A stretch of 64,000 nucleotides of DNA from Staphylococcus sp. IVB6214 (GTDB lineage Bacteria > Bacillota > Bacilli > Staphylococcales > Staphylococcaceae): assembly GCF_025558585.1 (NCBI RefSeq), contig NZ_CP094723.1:806001-870000 (forward strand). The letters are read 5' to 3'. Both the position numbers and the translations under genes were made by a program. How positions within the stretch are numbered: the first letter of the stretch is position 1; each line of letters starts with the position of its first letter. The notes under the pieces were generated by a model. It did not search any database. It was not told the DNA's origin and worked only from the letters and a program-made list of their open reading frames with translations. This document shows, one piece after another, positions 1 to 6,739 of this stretch.

Positions 1-520
1 GATACCAAAACACAAAGTTGAAATGTCTAATGAACGTATACCATACAGAGAGTGGGAAGATGCAGGATTGCTAACTATTCAAGATAAGCCTTATATAGAT
101 TATCAAGATGTTTTTGATTGGATACTAAAGATCAATAAACATTATCCTGTTGATAAAATTTGTTATGACAGAGCTAACGCCTATAAGTTGAACCAAGAGT
201 TAAAAAATTATGGGTTTTCTACAGAAGAAACAAGACAAGGTTCATTAACGCTAAGTCCTGCTTTAAAAGACCTAAAAGAGATGTTCCTTGACGGCAAAGT
301 TGTATTTAACAATAACCCGTTAATGAAGTGGTATATCAATAATGTCCAACTCAAAATGGATCGTAATGGTAACTGGCTACCTTCTAAGCAAGGTAGATAT
401 CGTAAAATTGATGGTTTTGCCGCTTTATTGAACACTCATACAGACATAATGCATAAAATTGTTAACGAAAATGTAAAAGGTAACATTGAGTTTATAAGTG
501 TTAAAGATTTAAGAAGATAG
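1..520 (+). CDS. terL: Phage terminase large subunit, C-terminal part (5' end outside window)
   Basis: The reading frame is open from base 2, so this is the tail end of a gene that begins left of the window; the ATG at 23 is probably internal. Terminase large subunits package DNA into proheads with an N-terminal ATPase and a C-terminal RNase H-like nuclease. Only the nuclease end is visible. It includes a YDRANA stretch, a long amphipathic region, and the KIDGFAALL motif close to the C-terminus, where the Asp is a conserved metal-ligand position in this family. The portal gene follows within four bases, the standard order of a packaging module. The identification rests on the C-terminal motif and on context; the ATPase motifs cannot be checked here. 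Confidence 0.85.
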   Translation, partial: IPKHKVEMSNERIPYREWEDAGLLTIQDKPYIDYQDVFDWILKINKHYPVDKICYDRANAYKLNQELKNYGFSTEETRQGSLTLSPALKDLKEMFLDGKVVFNNNPLMKWYINNVQLKMDRNGNWLPSKQGRYRKIDGFAALLNTHTDIMHKIVNENVKGNIEFISVKDLRR

Positions 521-523
521 GAG

Positions 524-1789
524 GTGGCTGAAATCGCAGATAGTATCTTTCAAAAAATCAAGCAAAAACTTGTTGGGAATTGGATAGACAAAACAGTTGA
601 TAACATTTATGACTTCTCACCTTGGCGTAATAAGAGTTTTTGGGGCGTCATTAATAATAGCCTAGAGACTAACGAAACCATCTTTGCTGCTGTTACTAAA
701 TTATCTAACTCATTAGCAAGTATGCCTATTAAATTGTATGAAAACTACGAGATAATTAATACTGAAGTGTCAGATTTGCTAACAACATCGCCTAACAACT
801 CTCTAAGTAGTTTTGATTTTATAAATCAAATCGAAACAGTGAGAAACGAAAAAGGAAACGCATATGTATTGATTGAAAGAGATATTTTTGCACAACCTAA
901 AAAATTATTCTTGCTTAATCCTGATGTTGTTGAAATGGCAATTGAAAACAATTCGAATGAGCTGTATTTCGTTATACACGCTGCAACAGGTAAACATTTG
1001 TATGTGCACAATACAGATATGATGCATTTTAAACATATTGTTGCTTCTAATATGGTTAAAGGAATTAGTCCAATCGATGTTCTTAAGAATACAATGGACT
1101 TCGATAAAGCCTTACGCTCTTTCAATTTAAGAGAAATGGATAAACCTGACTCTTTCGTCCTAACTTACGGAAGTAATGTAGACAAAGACAAAAGAAACGA
1201 AGTTATCAATGATTTCAAAGCTTTTTATCAAGAAAATGGAGGCATTTTATTCCAAGAACCAGGTGTTACAATAGATCAATTGCCTAGGAAATATGTTTCA
1301 GAAGATATTGTTGCATCTGAAAATTTAACTAGAGAGCGCGTAGCAAACGTTTTTCAAATACCGTCAGTGTTTTTAAATGCCGATTCAAAAACTACATTCA
1401 GCAAAAATGAGGAATTGAATAGATTCTTTCTACAACACACCTTATTGCCTATCATTAAACAGTATGAAGAAGAATTTAACAGGAAATTATTGACAATAGA
1501 CGATAGAAAAAAAGGTCGATATTTTAAATTTAATGTTAAATCGTATTTACGTGCTGACAGCGCAACGCAGGCTGATGTGTATTTTAAAGCGTTAAGAAGT
1601 GGATATTACACAATTAATGAGATACGTGAGTGGGAAGATTTACCGCCAGTTGAAAACGGCGACAAACCTTTAATTAGTGGGGACTTATACCCTATTGATA
1701 CGCCATTAGAGATGCGTAAGTCATTGAAAGGTGGTGATACAAATGAAAAGCGATCAAACATACTTCCAAATGAACAAGAAGGCAAATAA
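524..1789 (+). CDS. Phage portal protein, HK97 family
   Basis: A 421-residue portal protein forms the dodecameric ring at one capsid vertex through which terminase pumps DNA and to which the connector binds. Family features are the N-terminal segment, the ETIFAAVTKLSNSLA core start, and the C-terminal block with GGILFQEPGV followed by the ERVANVFQIPSVFL helix. Length is normal for the HK97-type group. It follows terminase by three bases and overlaps the protease gene by 47 bases. The start is odd. The only canonical start is GTG at 524, but its G is the last base of the AGGAGG ribosome site (519-524). The codon ideally spaced from that site is ATC at 533 (fourth codon). An in-frame TAG at 518 rules out any start further upstream. 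Confidence 0.9.
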   Translation: MAEIADSIFQKIKQKLVGNWIDKTVDNIYDFSPWRNKSFWGVINNSLETNETIFAAVTKLSNSLASMPIKLYENYEIINTEVSDLLTTSPNNSLSSFDFINQIETVRNEKGNAYVLIERDIFAQPKKLFLLNPDVVEMAIENNSNELYFVIHAATGKHLYVHNTDMMHFKHIVASNMVKGISPIDVLKNTMDFDKALRSFNLREMDKPDSFVLTYGSNVDKDKRNEVINDFKAFYQENGGILFQEPGVTIDQLPRKYVSEDIVASENLTRERVANVFQIPSVFLNADSKTTFSKNEELNRFFLQHTLLPIIKQYEEEFNRKLLTIDDRKKGRYFKFNVKSYLRADSATQADVYFKALRSGYYTINEIREWEDLPPVENGDKPLISGDLYPIDTPLEMRKSLKGGDTNEKRSNILPNEQEGK

Positions 1790-2516
1790 TAAGGCTGAAA
1801 TTTACATTTATGGAGATATTGTCAGTAGTAAATGGGACGATAGCGACGTATCGGCAACAGATTTCAAAAAAGCGTTAGATGATTTTGGCGACGTATCTGA
1901 AATAGACGTCCATATCAACTCGTCAGGCGGAAATGTTTTTGCGGGACATGCAATTTACAATATGCTAAAAATGCATAAAGCAAAAGTAAATATCTACGTA
2001 GATGCATTAGCTGCATCTATTGCAAGTGTTATCGCAATGAGCGGTGACACTATTTTTATGCACAAAAATAGCCTTCTCATGATTCACAACAGTTGGATTA
2101 TGACGATGGGTAACGCTAAACAGTTGCGTGAGACCGCTGATTTGTTGGATAAAACCGACAAAGCAAGCAACACTAGTTATTTATCTAAAGCAAAAAAACT
2201 TTCAGAAGAAGAGCTACAACAAATGCTCGAAGCCGAGACATGGCTGACGGCTGACGAAGCTTTAGAGAAAGGATTTGTTGATGAAATACTAGAGGCTAAT
2301 GAAATTGCTGCAAGTATCTCTAAAGAACAATATAAGCTGTTTAGACACGTTCCTGAGTCTATTGAACAAGACGTTGATAAGATTACGACTATTGATGATG
2401 CGAAGAAAAACGCTATGGTTGAAACACCTAAAGAAACTATGTCAAAAGAAGAAAAAGACGCACGAGAAAAGATTAAAAAAAGCTGCGAAAGCTTAAAAAT
2501 TATAATGAACTTTTAG
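1743..2516 (+). CDS. ClpP-like prohead protease
   Basis: This is a serine protease of the ClpP/crotonase fold that serves as the capsid maturation protease; it is expected to cleave the N-terminal delta region of the capsid protein. Counting from the ATG at 1743, the INSSGG oxyanion-side motif lies at about residues 58-63, the nucleophile in LAASIAS at Ser92, and the MIHNSW histidine at His115, matching ClpP spacing. I prefer the ATG at 1743 over the GTG at 1731, because the GGTGG ribosome site (1730-1735) overlaps that GTG. The product has 257 residues and overlaps the portal gene. The C-terminus beyond an A7 run at 2475-2481 looks abrupt (ending IIMNF), so a small frameshift there is possible. 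It sits between portal and capsid, as expected. Confidence 0.9.
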   Translation: MKSDQTYFQMNKKANNKAEIYIYGDIVSSKWDDSDVSATDFKKALDDFGDVSEIDVHINSSGGNVFAGHAIYNMLKMHKAKVNIYVDALAASIASVIAMSGDTIFMHKNSLLMIHNSWIMTMGNAKQLRETADLLDKTDKASNTSYLSKAKKLSEEELQQMLEAETWLTADEALEKGFVDEILEANEIAASISKEQYKLFRHVPESIEQDVDKITTIDDAKKNAMVETPKETMSKEEKDAREKIKKSCESLKIIMNF

Positions 2517-2528
2517 GAGGAACATTTA

Positions 2529-3680
2529 ATGACAACATTGTACGAATTAAAACAATCTCTAGGAATGATTGGACAGCAATTAAAAGCTAAAAATGACGAA
2601 CTAAGCCGAAAAGCGACAGACCCAAATGTAAGCATGGATGATATTAAACAATTAGAAGCTGAAAAAACGAGTTTACAAGACCGTTTTTCTATTGTTGAGC
2701 GTCAAGTGGACAGCATTGAGCAAAAGGAAAAGGCAAAAGCCCAAAAACAAGGAGAAGGAAATGCATATCAATCTTTGAATAAAGACGAACAACTCGTAAA
2801 AGCAAAAGCTGAGTTCTATCGTCATGCTTTATTACCAAACGAGTTCTCAAAGCCTTCAACAGAAGCACAACGTTTATTGCATGCCTTACCAACTGGCAAT
2901 GATTCAGGCGGAGATAAATTACTGCCAAAAACGTTATCAAAAGAAATTGTGTCTGAACCGTTTGCTAAAAACCAATTACGTGAGAAAGCTCGTCTGACAA
3001 ATATCAAAGGGTTAGAAATCCCACGTATCTCGTTCACATTGGACGATGATAACTTTATTACAGACGTTGAAACTGCAAAAGAATTGAAGTTGAAAGGCGA
3101 TACTGTAAAGTTTGGTACAAACAAATTTAAAGTGTTTTCTGCTATTTCTGATACTGTTATTCACGGCTCAGATGTAGATTTAGTCAATTGGGTTGAAAAT
3201 GCATTACAGTCAGGTTTAGCTGCAAAAGAGCGTAAAGATGCTTTTGCTACTTCTCCAGCTTCGGGGTTAGAACACATGTCATTCTATAATGGTAAAATCC
3301 AAGAGGTAGAAGGCACGGATGTTTATGAAGCAATCTTAAATGCTTTAGCAGACTTACATGAAGATTATCGTGAGAATGCAACTATTTACATGCGTTACAC
3401 GGACTATTTGAAAATTGTAAAAATCTTATCAAACGGGACTACAAACTTCTTTGATGCTCCGGCTGAAAAAGTGTTTGGCAAACCTGTTGTATTTACAGAT
3501 GCGGCAGTCAAGCCAATTGTTGGAGATTTTAACTACTTTGGCATTAACTATGATGGTACAACTTACGATACTGATAAAGATGTCAAAAAAGGAGAATACC
3601 TATTTGTGTTAACTGCTTGGTACGATCAACAACGCACACTTGATAGTGCATTCCGTATTGCTAAAGTAAATCCCAGCTAA
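2529..3680 (+). CDS. Phage major capsid protein, HK97 family
   Basis: The 383-residue shell protein has a charged, helical N-terminal delta/scaffold region of about 100 residues (rich in Lys, Glu and Gln). The HK97-fold body starts near the ALPTGNDSGG stretch and includes the FSAISDTVIHGSD segment and the C-terminal TAWYDQQRTLD motif. The delta region is normally removed by the protease encoded just upstream. An AGGAGG site lies at a good distance before the ATG. The zero-frame product ends with AAT CCC AGC TAA. A +1 shift at CCC-A opens a further 29 codons reaching 3765, so a fraction of the protein is probably C-terminally extended (entered separately). Confidence 0.93.
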   Translation: MTTLYELKQSLGMIGQQLKAKNDELSRKATDPNVSMDDIKQLEAEKTSLQDRFSIVERQVDSIEQKEKAKAQKQGEGNAYQSLNKDEQLVKAKAEFYRHALLPNEFSKPSTEAQRLLHALPTGNDSGGDKLLPKTLSKEIVSEPFAKNQLREKARLTNIKGLEIPRISFTLDDDNFITDVETAKELKLKGDTVKFGTNKFKVFSAISDTVIHGSDVDLVNWVENALQSGLAAKERKDAFATSPASGLEHMSFYNGKIQEVEGTDVYEAILNALADLHEDYRENATIYMRYTDYLKIVKILSNGTTNFFDAPAEKVFGKPVVFTDAAVKPIVGDFNYFGINYDGTTYDTDKDVKKGEYLFVLTAWYDQQRTLDSAFRIAKVNPS

Positions 3681-3765
3681 ACCCCCAAAAGCTGAAGAGA
3701 ACAGTGAGGTATTAGGCGCTCCAGAAACAGAGAGCGATGATACGCATGACGTTCCTGAAGTATAG
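3672..3765 (+). other. Probable +1 programmed frameshift site and capsid C-terminal extension
   Basis: The last zero-frame codons of the capsid gene are CCC (3672-3674), AGC and TAA. A peptidyl tRNA-Pro slipping from CCC to CCA would continue in the +1 frame from GCT at 3676 through 29 codons to TAG at 3763-3765. The extension is acidic and proline-containing (AKPPKAEENSEV at its start, HDVPEV at its end). It has no start codon or ribosome site of its own, yet it fills exactly the gap before the connector gene at 3777. Listeria phage PSA is the known precedent for +1 frameshifting at proline codons at a capsid gene end. The recoding event itself is inferred, not shown. Confidence 0.6.
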
Positions 3766-3776
3766 GGGGCTATCAT

Positions 3777-4055
3777 ATGGGTTTAGAAGAAATCAAGCAA
3801 TGGTTGTATATTGACCACAATTTAGATGATAAATTGATTGAAACTTTGATAGCATCAGCAGAATCTGAATTAGAATTGAGCGGAGTACCACAATATTCGA
3901 AAGATGATAAGGGGTACCCGCTTTATTGCATTGCTATCAGATACATTATTGCGCGAGATTTTGAAACACGAGGTTTCATTGAAAGCAATTCTTATAATAA
4001 ACAATTCAATGAAAAAGCATTGAAAAGTATGATATTGAAGTTAAAGAATTGGTAA
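3777..4055 (+). CDS. Head-tail connector protein (gp6-like)
   Basis: This 92-residue protein begins with EEIKQWLYIDHNLDDKLIETLIASAESEL, the usual opening of small phage adaptor proteins that stack under the portal and help seal the DNA channel. The rest is a helical bundle with an IRYIIARDFETRG segment. The ATG at 3777 is preceded by a GGGGGC purine-rich site. Position directly after the capsid gene and before the head-closure gene supports the connector role. The family is recognised from the N-terminal helix pattern and from synteny, not from a catalytic motif. Confidence 0.8.
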   Translation: MGLEEIKQWLYIDHNLDDKLIETLIASAESELELSGVPQYSKDDKGYPLYCIAIRYIIARDFETRGFIESNSYNKQFNEKALKSMILKLKNW

Positions 4056-4067
4056 GGTGGCGGTATT

Positions 4068-4400
4068 TTGAAATTCAATGAGTTTAAAGACCAAGTAGAA
4101 TTTTTTACTACGATGTCTAACGGACCTGAAACGTTTGATGAAAGTACTATATCTTTCTATAAATCAAGATGTTTAGTTTATGATCCGACAGAAAAAGATT
4201 ACAGACTGGGTAATTTAGAGCTATCTAATAAAGTTGTAACTCTTATTCTAAGACAGCCACCCAAAGGTATAAATGCTCATACTGCTAATTTTTTAGAGTT
4301 GAAGACAGGTATGTATAAAAACCAACGTTTTGACATCAAGCATGTAGGTAGGACATTTGATAACTATTTGAAAATTGTAGGTGAATCAGAATGGCAGTAA
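4068..4400 (+). CDS. Head closure / head-tail adaptor protein
   Basis: A 110-residue beta-rich protein of the head-tail joining type. It likely binds below the connector and forms the docking site for the tail. The start is TTG at 4068, behind an AAGGTGG site (4053-4059) with normal spacing; no ATG fits better. Features typical of the family are the N-terminal FKDQVEFFT strand, a central RQPPKG loop and the C-terminal KNQRFDIKHVGRTFDNYLKIVGE block. Its end overlaps the start of the next gene by ten bases, suggesting translational coupling. The assignment rests on size, order and pattern. Confidence 0.75.
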   Translation: MKFNEFKDQVEFFTTMSNGPETFDESTISFYKSRCLVYDPTEKDYRLGNLELSNKVVTLILRQPPKGINAHTANFLELKTGMYKNQRFDIKHVGRTFDNYLKIVGESEWQ

Positions 4401-4825
4401 AGTTTAGTAAAGCAGGGAGAAAATCAGGCGTGCATTTTGACGACAAAGAAGTTATGGACTACTTAACACGTAAAGTTGGACCGACAAAAATGCGCAAAAT
4501 TTTTGATTTAGCATTAGAAGAAGCAGGTCAAATCGTGCTAGATACAGTTAAATCAAACATACGTCACTTTCGATATACAGGAGCCGAACACGGAGAGGTA
4601 AAACTGTCTAAACCGAAATGGGAAGGCGATAAAAGAGCAGTTTCCATTTATTGGGAAGGTGAAAAAGACCGTTATAAAGTAGTCCATTTAAATGAGAAAG
4701 GATTTAGGATGGTAAATGGTAAATTCTTCAAACCAAAAGGCTTTGGTTCTATTGATAGAGCTATGCGCTCTGCTAGGGAGAGTTATTATAAAAAAATCAA
4801 AGAAGAAATTGAGAAACACATATGA
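4391..4825 (+). CDS. HK97 gp10-like tail completion protein
   Basis: A 144-residue basic protein. Proteins of this size and composition at this position (between head closure and tail terminator) belong to the HK97 gp10 / minor tail completion group. The C-terminal pattern EKGFRMVNGKFFKPKGFGSIDRAM, with a Lys/Arg-rich helix after it, is characteristic. The ATG lies inside the end of the preceding gene, and the stop TGA overlaps the ATG of the next gene (ATGA), so this is part of a tightly coupled morphogenesis operon. Function beyond tail completion cannot be read from the sequence. Confidence 0.75.
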   Translation: MAVKFSKAGRKSGVHFDDKEVMDYLTRKVGPTKMRKIFDLALEEAGQIVLDTVKSNIRHFRYTGAEHGEVKLSKPKWEGDKRAVSIYWEGEKDRYKVVHLNEKGFRMVNGKFFKPKGFGSIDRAMRSARESYYKKIKEEIEKHI

Positions 4826-5229
4826 TTGACGTGTTAACACATGTGCGGGATTTACTTATATCTGATGAATCCTTATCTCAAAAGGTTGTCAGTCAGGATA
4901 TACATTTTACCAAGACGCCTGATGCCCAAAATATAACACGCCCTACTATAGTTCTGGATGAATATGATGACCCAATCCCTGAAACGCACTCAGATGGCGA
5001 AAGGATTGCCTATAATTATGCTTTTCAAGTAGACGTGTATGTTAATGTCTCTGTTGAACATAATGCGAGAACGCTGCGCAATGAACTTTCAAATTTGATT
5101 AGTGAAATCCTGTGGAAGTCAGACAAGATTAAGCTTACTTCAAATTTAGGAAATGAATATGATGAAAAATTCGGCCTATACCGCTCTACTAGACGGTATG
5201 AGGCTATTTTTTATGATGAAAATTATTAG
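4822..5229 (+). CDS. Tail terminator / minor tail protein
   Basis: A 135-residue protein with an N-terminal helix (IDVLTHVRDLLISDESL), a central strand region (YAFQVDVYVN) and a C-terminal strand ending RRYEAIFY. This matches the fold pattern of phage tail terminator proteins (DUF3168/gp17-like), which cap the tail tube and contact the head. It starts by ATGA overlap with the preceding gene and is followed after eleven bases by the major tail protein gene, with an AGGAGG site between them. Assignment is mainly from order and secondary-structure pattern. Confidence 0.7.
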   Translation: MIDVLTHVRDLLISDESLSQKVVSQDIHFTKTPDAQNITRPTIVLDEYDDPIPETHSDGERIAYNYAFQVDVYVNVSVEHNARTLRNELSNLISEILWKSDKIKLTSNLGNEYDEKFGLYRSTRRYEAIFYDENY

Positions 5230-5240
5230 GAGGAATTTTA

Positions 5241-5873
5241 ATGGTAAACTATGCAAAAACGCCTAAGGCGTATATCAATATCAAAGATTTAGGATTTGCT
5301 TTGTTGAAACAAGATGAGCCTGACGGCACAATCAAGTATGAAAAGATTACACAGACACGAGGTCTTCAAGAGATTTCGGTAGAAACAGGCGGAGAAGTGC
5401 AGAACGCATACGCTGATGGAGGTATTATTGAATCTGGTAATACTGATGGCGAAGGCAAAATCAGTATGACAATGCATGCTTTCCCGAAAGAAATTCGTGA
5501 ATTGATCTTTAATGAAATTTACGATGAAAAAGGGGTATATTCAGAAGAACAAGGTAAACAGAACAACTATGTTGCTGTTTGGTTCAAACGTGAACGCAGA
5601 GACGGCACATTCCAACGTGTAGGTTTAACAAAAGTTATGTTCTCTGACCCACAAGTTGAAGGGAAAACTGCAGAAGAAAACTGGGAATTCAGTTCAGAGG
5701 AATCTGAAGGCGTTGCAATGCACCGTATTGCTGACGGTAAGCGTAAAATTATGTTTGATTCAGCGCTAGAAGGTGCTGACGAAAAAGAGTTTTTCAAACG
5801 TTTACTAGGCAATGAAAATGGTCTGGACCAAGTTGAAGAAGCTTCTGACACAGAAGAAGTGCCATCTGTATAA
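5241..5873 (+). CDS. Major tail tube protein
   Basis: This 210-residue protein follows the tail terminator with an excellent AGGAGG site. The N-terminal YAKTPKAYINIKDLGFALL and the central GGEVQNAYADGG and ISMTMHAFPKE segments are typical of the phi13-type staphylococcal major tail protein family, which polymerises into the tail tube around the tape measure. The C-terminus is acidic (EEASDTEEVPSV). A strong intrinsic terminator follows eight bases after the stop, which could reduce the flow of transcript into the tail-tip genes relative to this abundant structural protein. Confidence 0.85.
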   Translation: MVNYAKTPKAYINIKDLGFALLKQDEPDGTIKYEKITQTRGLQEISVETGGEVQNAYADGGIIESGNTDGEGKISMTMHAFPKEIRELIFNEIYDEKGVYSEEQGKQNNYVAVWFKRERRDGTFQRVGLTKVMFSDPQVEGKTAEENWEFSSEESEGVAMHRIADGKRKIMFDSALEGADEKEFFKRLLGNENGLDQVEEASDTEEVPSV

Positions 5874-5880
5874 TAGGATC

Positions 5881-5911
5881 AATAGGCGACTTTTGCACAG
5901 TCGCCTATTTT
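5881..5911 (+). terminator. Intrinsic terminator after the major tail gene
   Basis: A perfect ten-base stem (AATAGGCGAC with GTCGCCTATT) encloses a nine-base loop and continues into TTTTG. It lies between the major tail gene and the small gene at 5947, inside the structural operon, so it is probably a partial attenuator rather than an operon end. Confidence 0.8.
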
Positions 5912-5946
5912 GTATACAAAAATATTGACAGTGAAGGAGTATTAAT

Positions 5947-6111
5947 ATGGCAAAATTTAAAGTTTTAAAATCTAGCAAGGACAAGAAGACACAGGAATTG
6001 TTCAAACAAGGCGAAACAATCGAAAAAACTGTTAAATACATTAAAGAACATGAGAAGAAGATACAAGAAGCGGGATACGAACTGCCGTTTTTTGAAAGAT
6101 TAGATAAATAA
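5947..6111 (+). CDS. Small basic phage protein (54 residues)
   Basis: A short gene with a good ribosome site (AAGGAG, then ATG at 5947) encoding a 54-residue, lysine-rich, helical protein beginning MAKFKVLKSSKDKK and ending FFERLDK. It lies between the major tail protein and the tail assembly chaperone genes, both of which are spaced tightly around it, so it is probably a real tail-module gene. I do not recognise a family. A small chaperone or tube-associated role would be guesswork. Confidence 0.6.
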   Translation: MAKFKVLKSSKDKKTQELFKQGETIEKTVKYIKEHEKKIQEAGYELPFFERLDK

Positions 6112-6124
6112 GGAGAGTGCCAAA

Positions 6125-6487
6125 ATGGCTAATAAATTAAAACGTAATTACATCCAATTAGTAGAAAATCCAAACGCAGAAGAAATCAAATTAGAAACAT
6201 TTTTAACACCTCACTTTATTCCGTTAGATGTACTTTATGAAGCCATCGACATCATGGCAGAATTAGAGCAAGTCGAGACAGGCGAGAAAGAAATGTCATT
6301 TAAAGAGCAACTTGATAAGTTGATTGATATTGTCGTAAAGATTTACGGAAAACAATTGACGAAAAAAGACATTAAAACACGTTTACATGCACCTGATGCT
6401 TTAGATTCACTACAAAAACAAGTTGAGTTTATTGCTAATGGTCAACAAGATGAAGAAACAAAAAAGTTTATTCGGAGCATCAGTTAA
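6125..6487 (+). CDS. Tail assembly chaperone, short form (gpG-like)
   Basis: A 120-residue protein immediately upstream of the tape measure gene, the position of lambda gpG-type chaperones that coat the tape measure during tail assembly. It has an N-terminal LKRNYIQLVENPNAEE segment followed by helices. The zero frame ends shortly after a canonical slippery heptamer A AAA AAG at 6460-6466. A -1 shift there joins it to the downstream frame. Both size and architecture (short protein plus frameshifted extension) fit the family. Confidence 0.85.
   Translation: MANKLKRNYIQLVENPNAEEIKLETFLTPHFIPLDVLYEAIDIMAELEQVETGEKEMSFKEQLDKLIDIVVKIYGKQLTKKDIKTRLHAPDALDSLQKQVEFIANGQQDEETKKFIRSIS
6460..6466 (+). 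other. -1 ribosomal frameshift slippery site (A AAA AAG)
   Basis: The heptamer is read in the zero frame as ACA AAA AAG, so AAA AAG sits exactly as the slippery-site model requires. After a one-base backward slip, reading resumes at 6466 (GTT TAT TCG) and is open to 6690. The combined product has 188 residues (114 before and 74 after the shift). Confidence 0.8.
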
Positions 6488-6690
6488 AGCAAATTAAAGA
6501 CGAAGATTTGACTTATCAAGGTATGCTAAAAAATTTAGATATTGTCATAAGAGATTTGATTAAGGAAGGCAAAGATATAAATGATGTGTTAAAAATGCCT
6601 TTCTACTATGTACTGCAAATTCTCGATGAACGACATACTAATAAAGTTATATCTGATACTAAAGCTGATGCGATACTAAGTGCACTATAA
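6466..6690 (+). CDS. Tail assembly chaperone, frameshifted extension (gpT part of gpGT)
   Basis: This 74-codon frame is open from the slippery site to TAA at 6688-6690. It begins VYSEHQLKQIKDEDL and contains a helical segment (MLKNLDIVIRDLIKEGKDI) and a PFYYVLQILDERH stretch common to the T part of phage chaperones. A TTG at 6508 could be mistaken for an independent start, but no ribosome site precedes it. The natural product is therefore the -1 fusion with the preceding frame, in which the T part usually binds the tape measure. Fusion is inferred from frame geometry and from the conserved phage rule. Confidence 0.8.
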   Translation, partial: VYSEHQLKQIKDEDLTYQGMLKNLDIVIRDLIKEGKDINDVLKMPFYYVLQILDERHTNKVISDTKADAILSAL

Positions 6691-6719
6691 GGGGCTACAA
6701 GCTCCTTTATTTTTTTTTG
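6691..6719 (+). terminator. Weak terminator-like hairpin before the tape measure gene
   Basis: GGGGCT pairs with AGCTCC (one G-T pair) around a three-base loop, then TTTATTTTTTTTT. The stem is short, but the T run is long. It may only dampen readthrough into the tape measure gene at 6740. Confidence 0.5.
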
Positions 6720-6739
6720 AGAGAGGAGGTTAAAGACAT

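Noticed and set aside
1731..1742. GTG start for the prohead protease
   Set aside because: It lies within the GGTGG ribosome site that serves ATG 1743.
3681..3765. Separate small gene after the capsid gene
   Set aside because: No start codon or ribosome site in this frame; a frameshift extension explains it better.
5933..5938. TTGACA as promoter for the tail genes
   Set aside because: No -10 element at 16-18 bases; it overlaps the ribosome-site region of the 54-residue gene.
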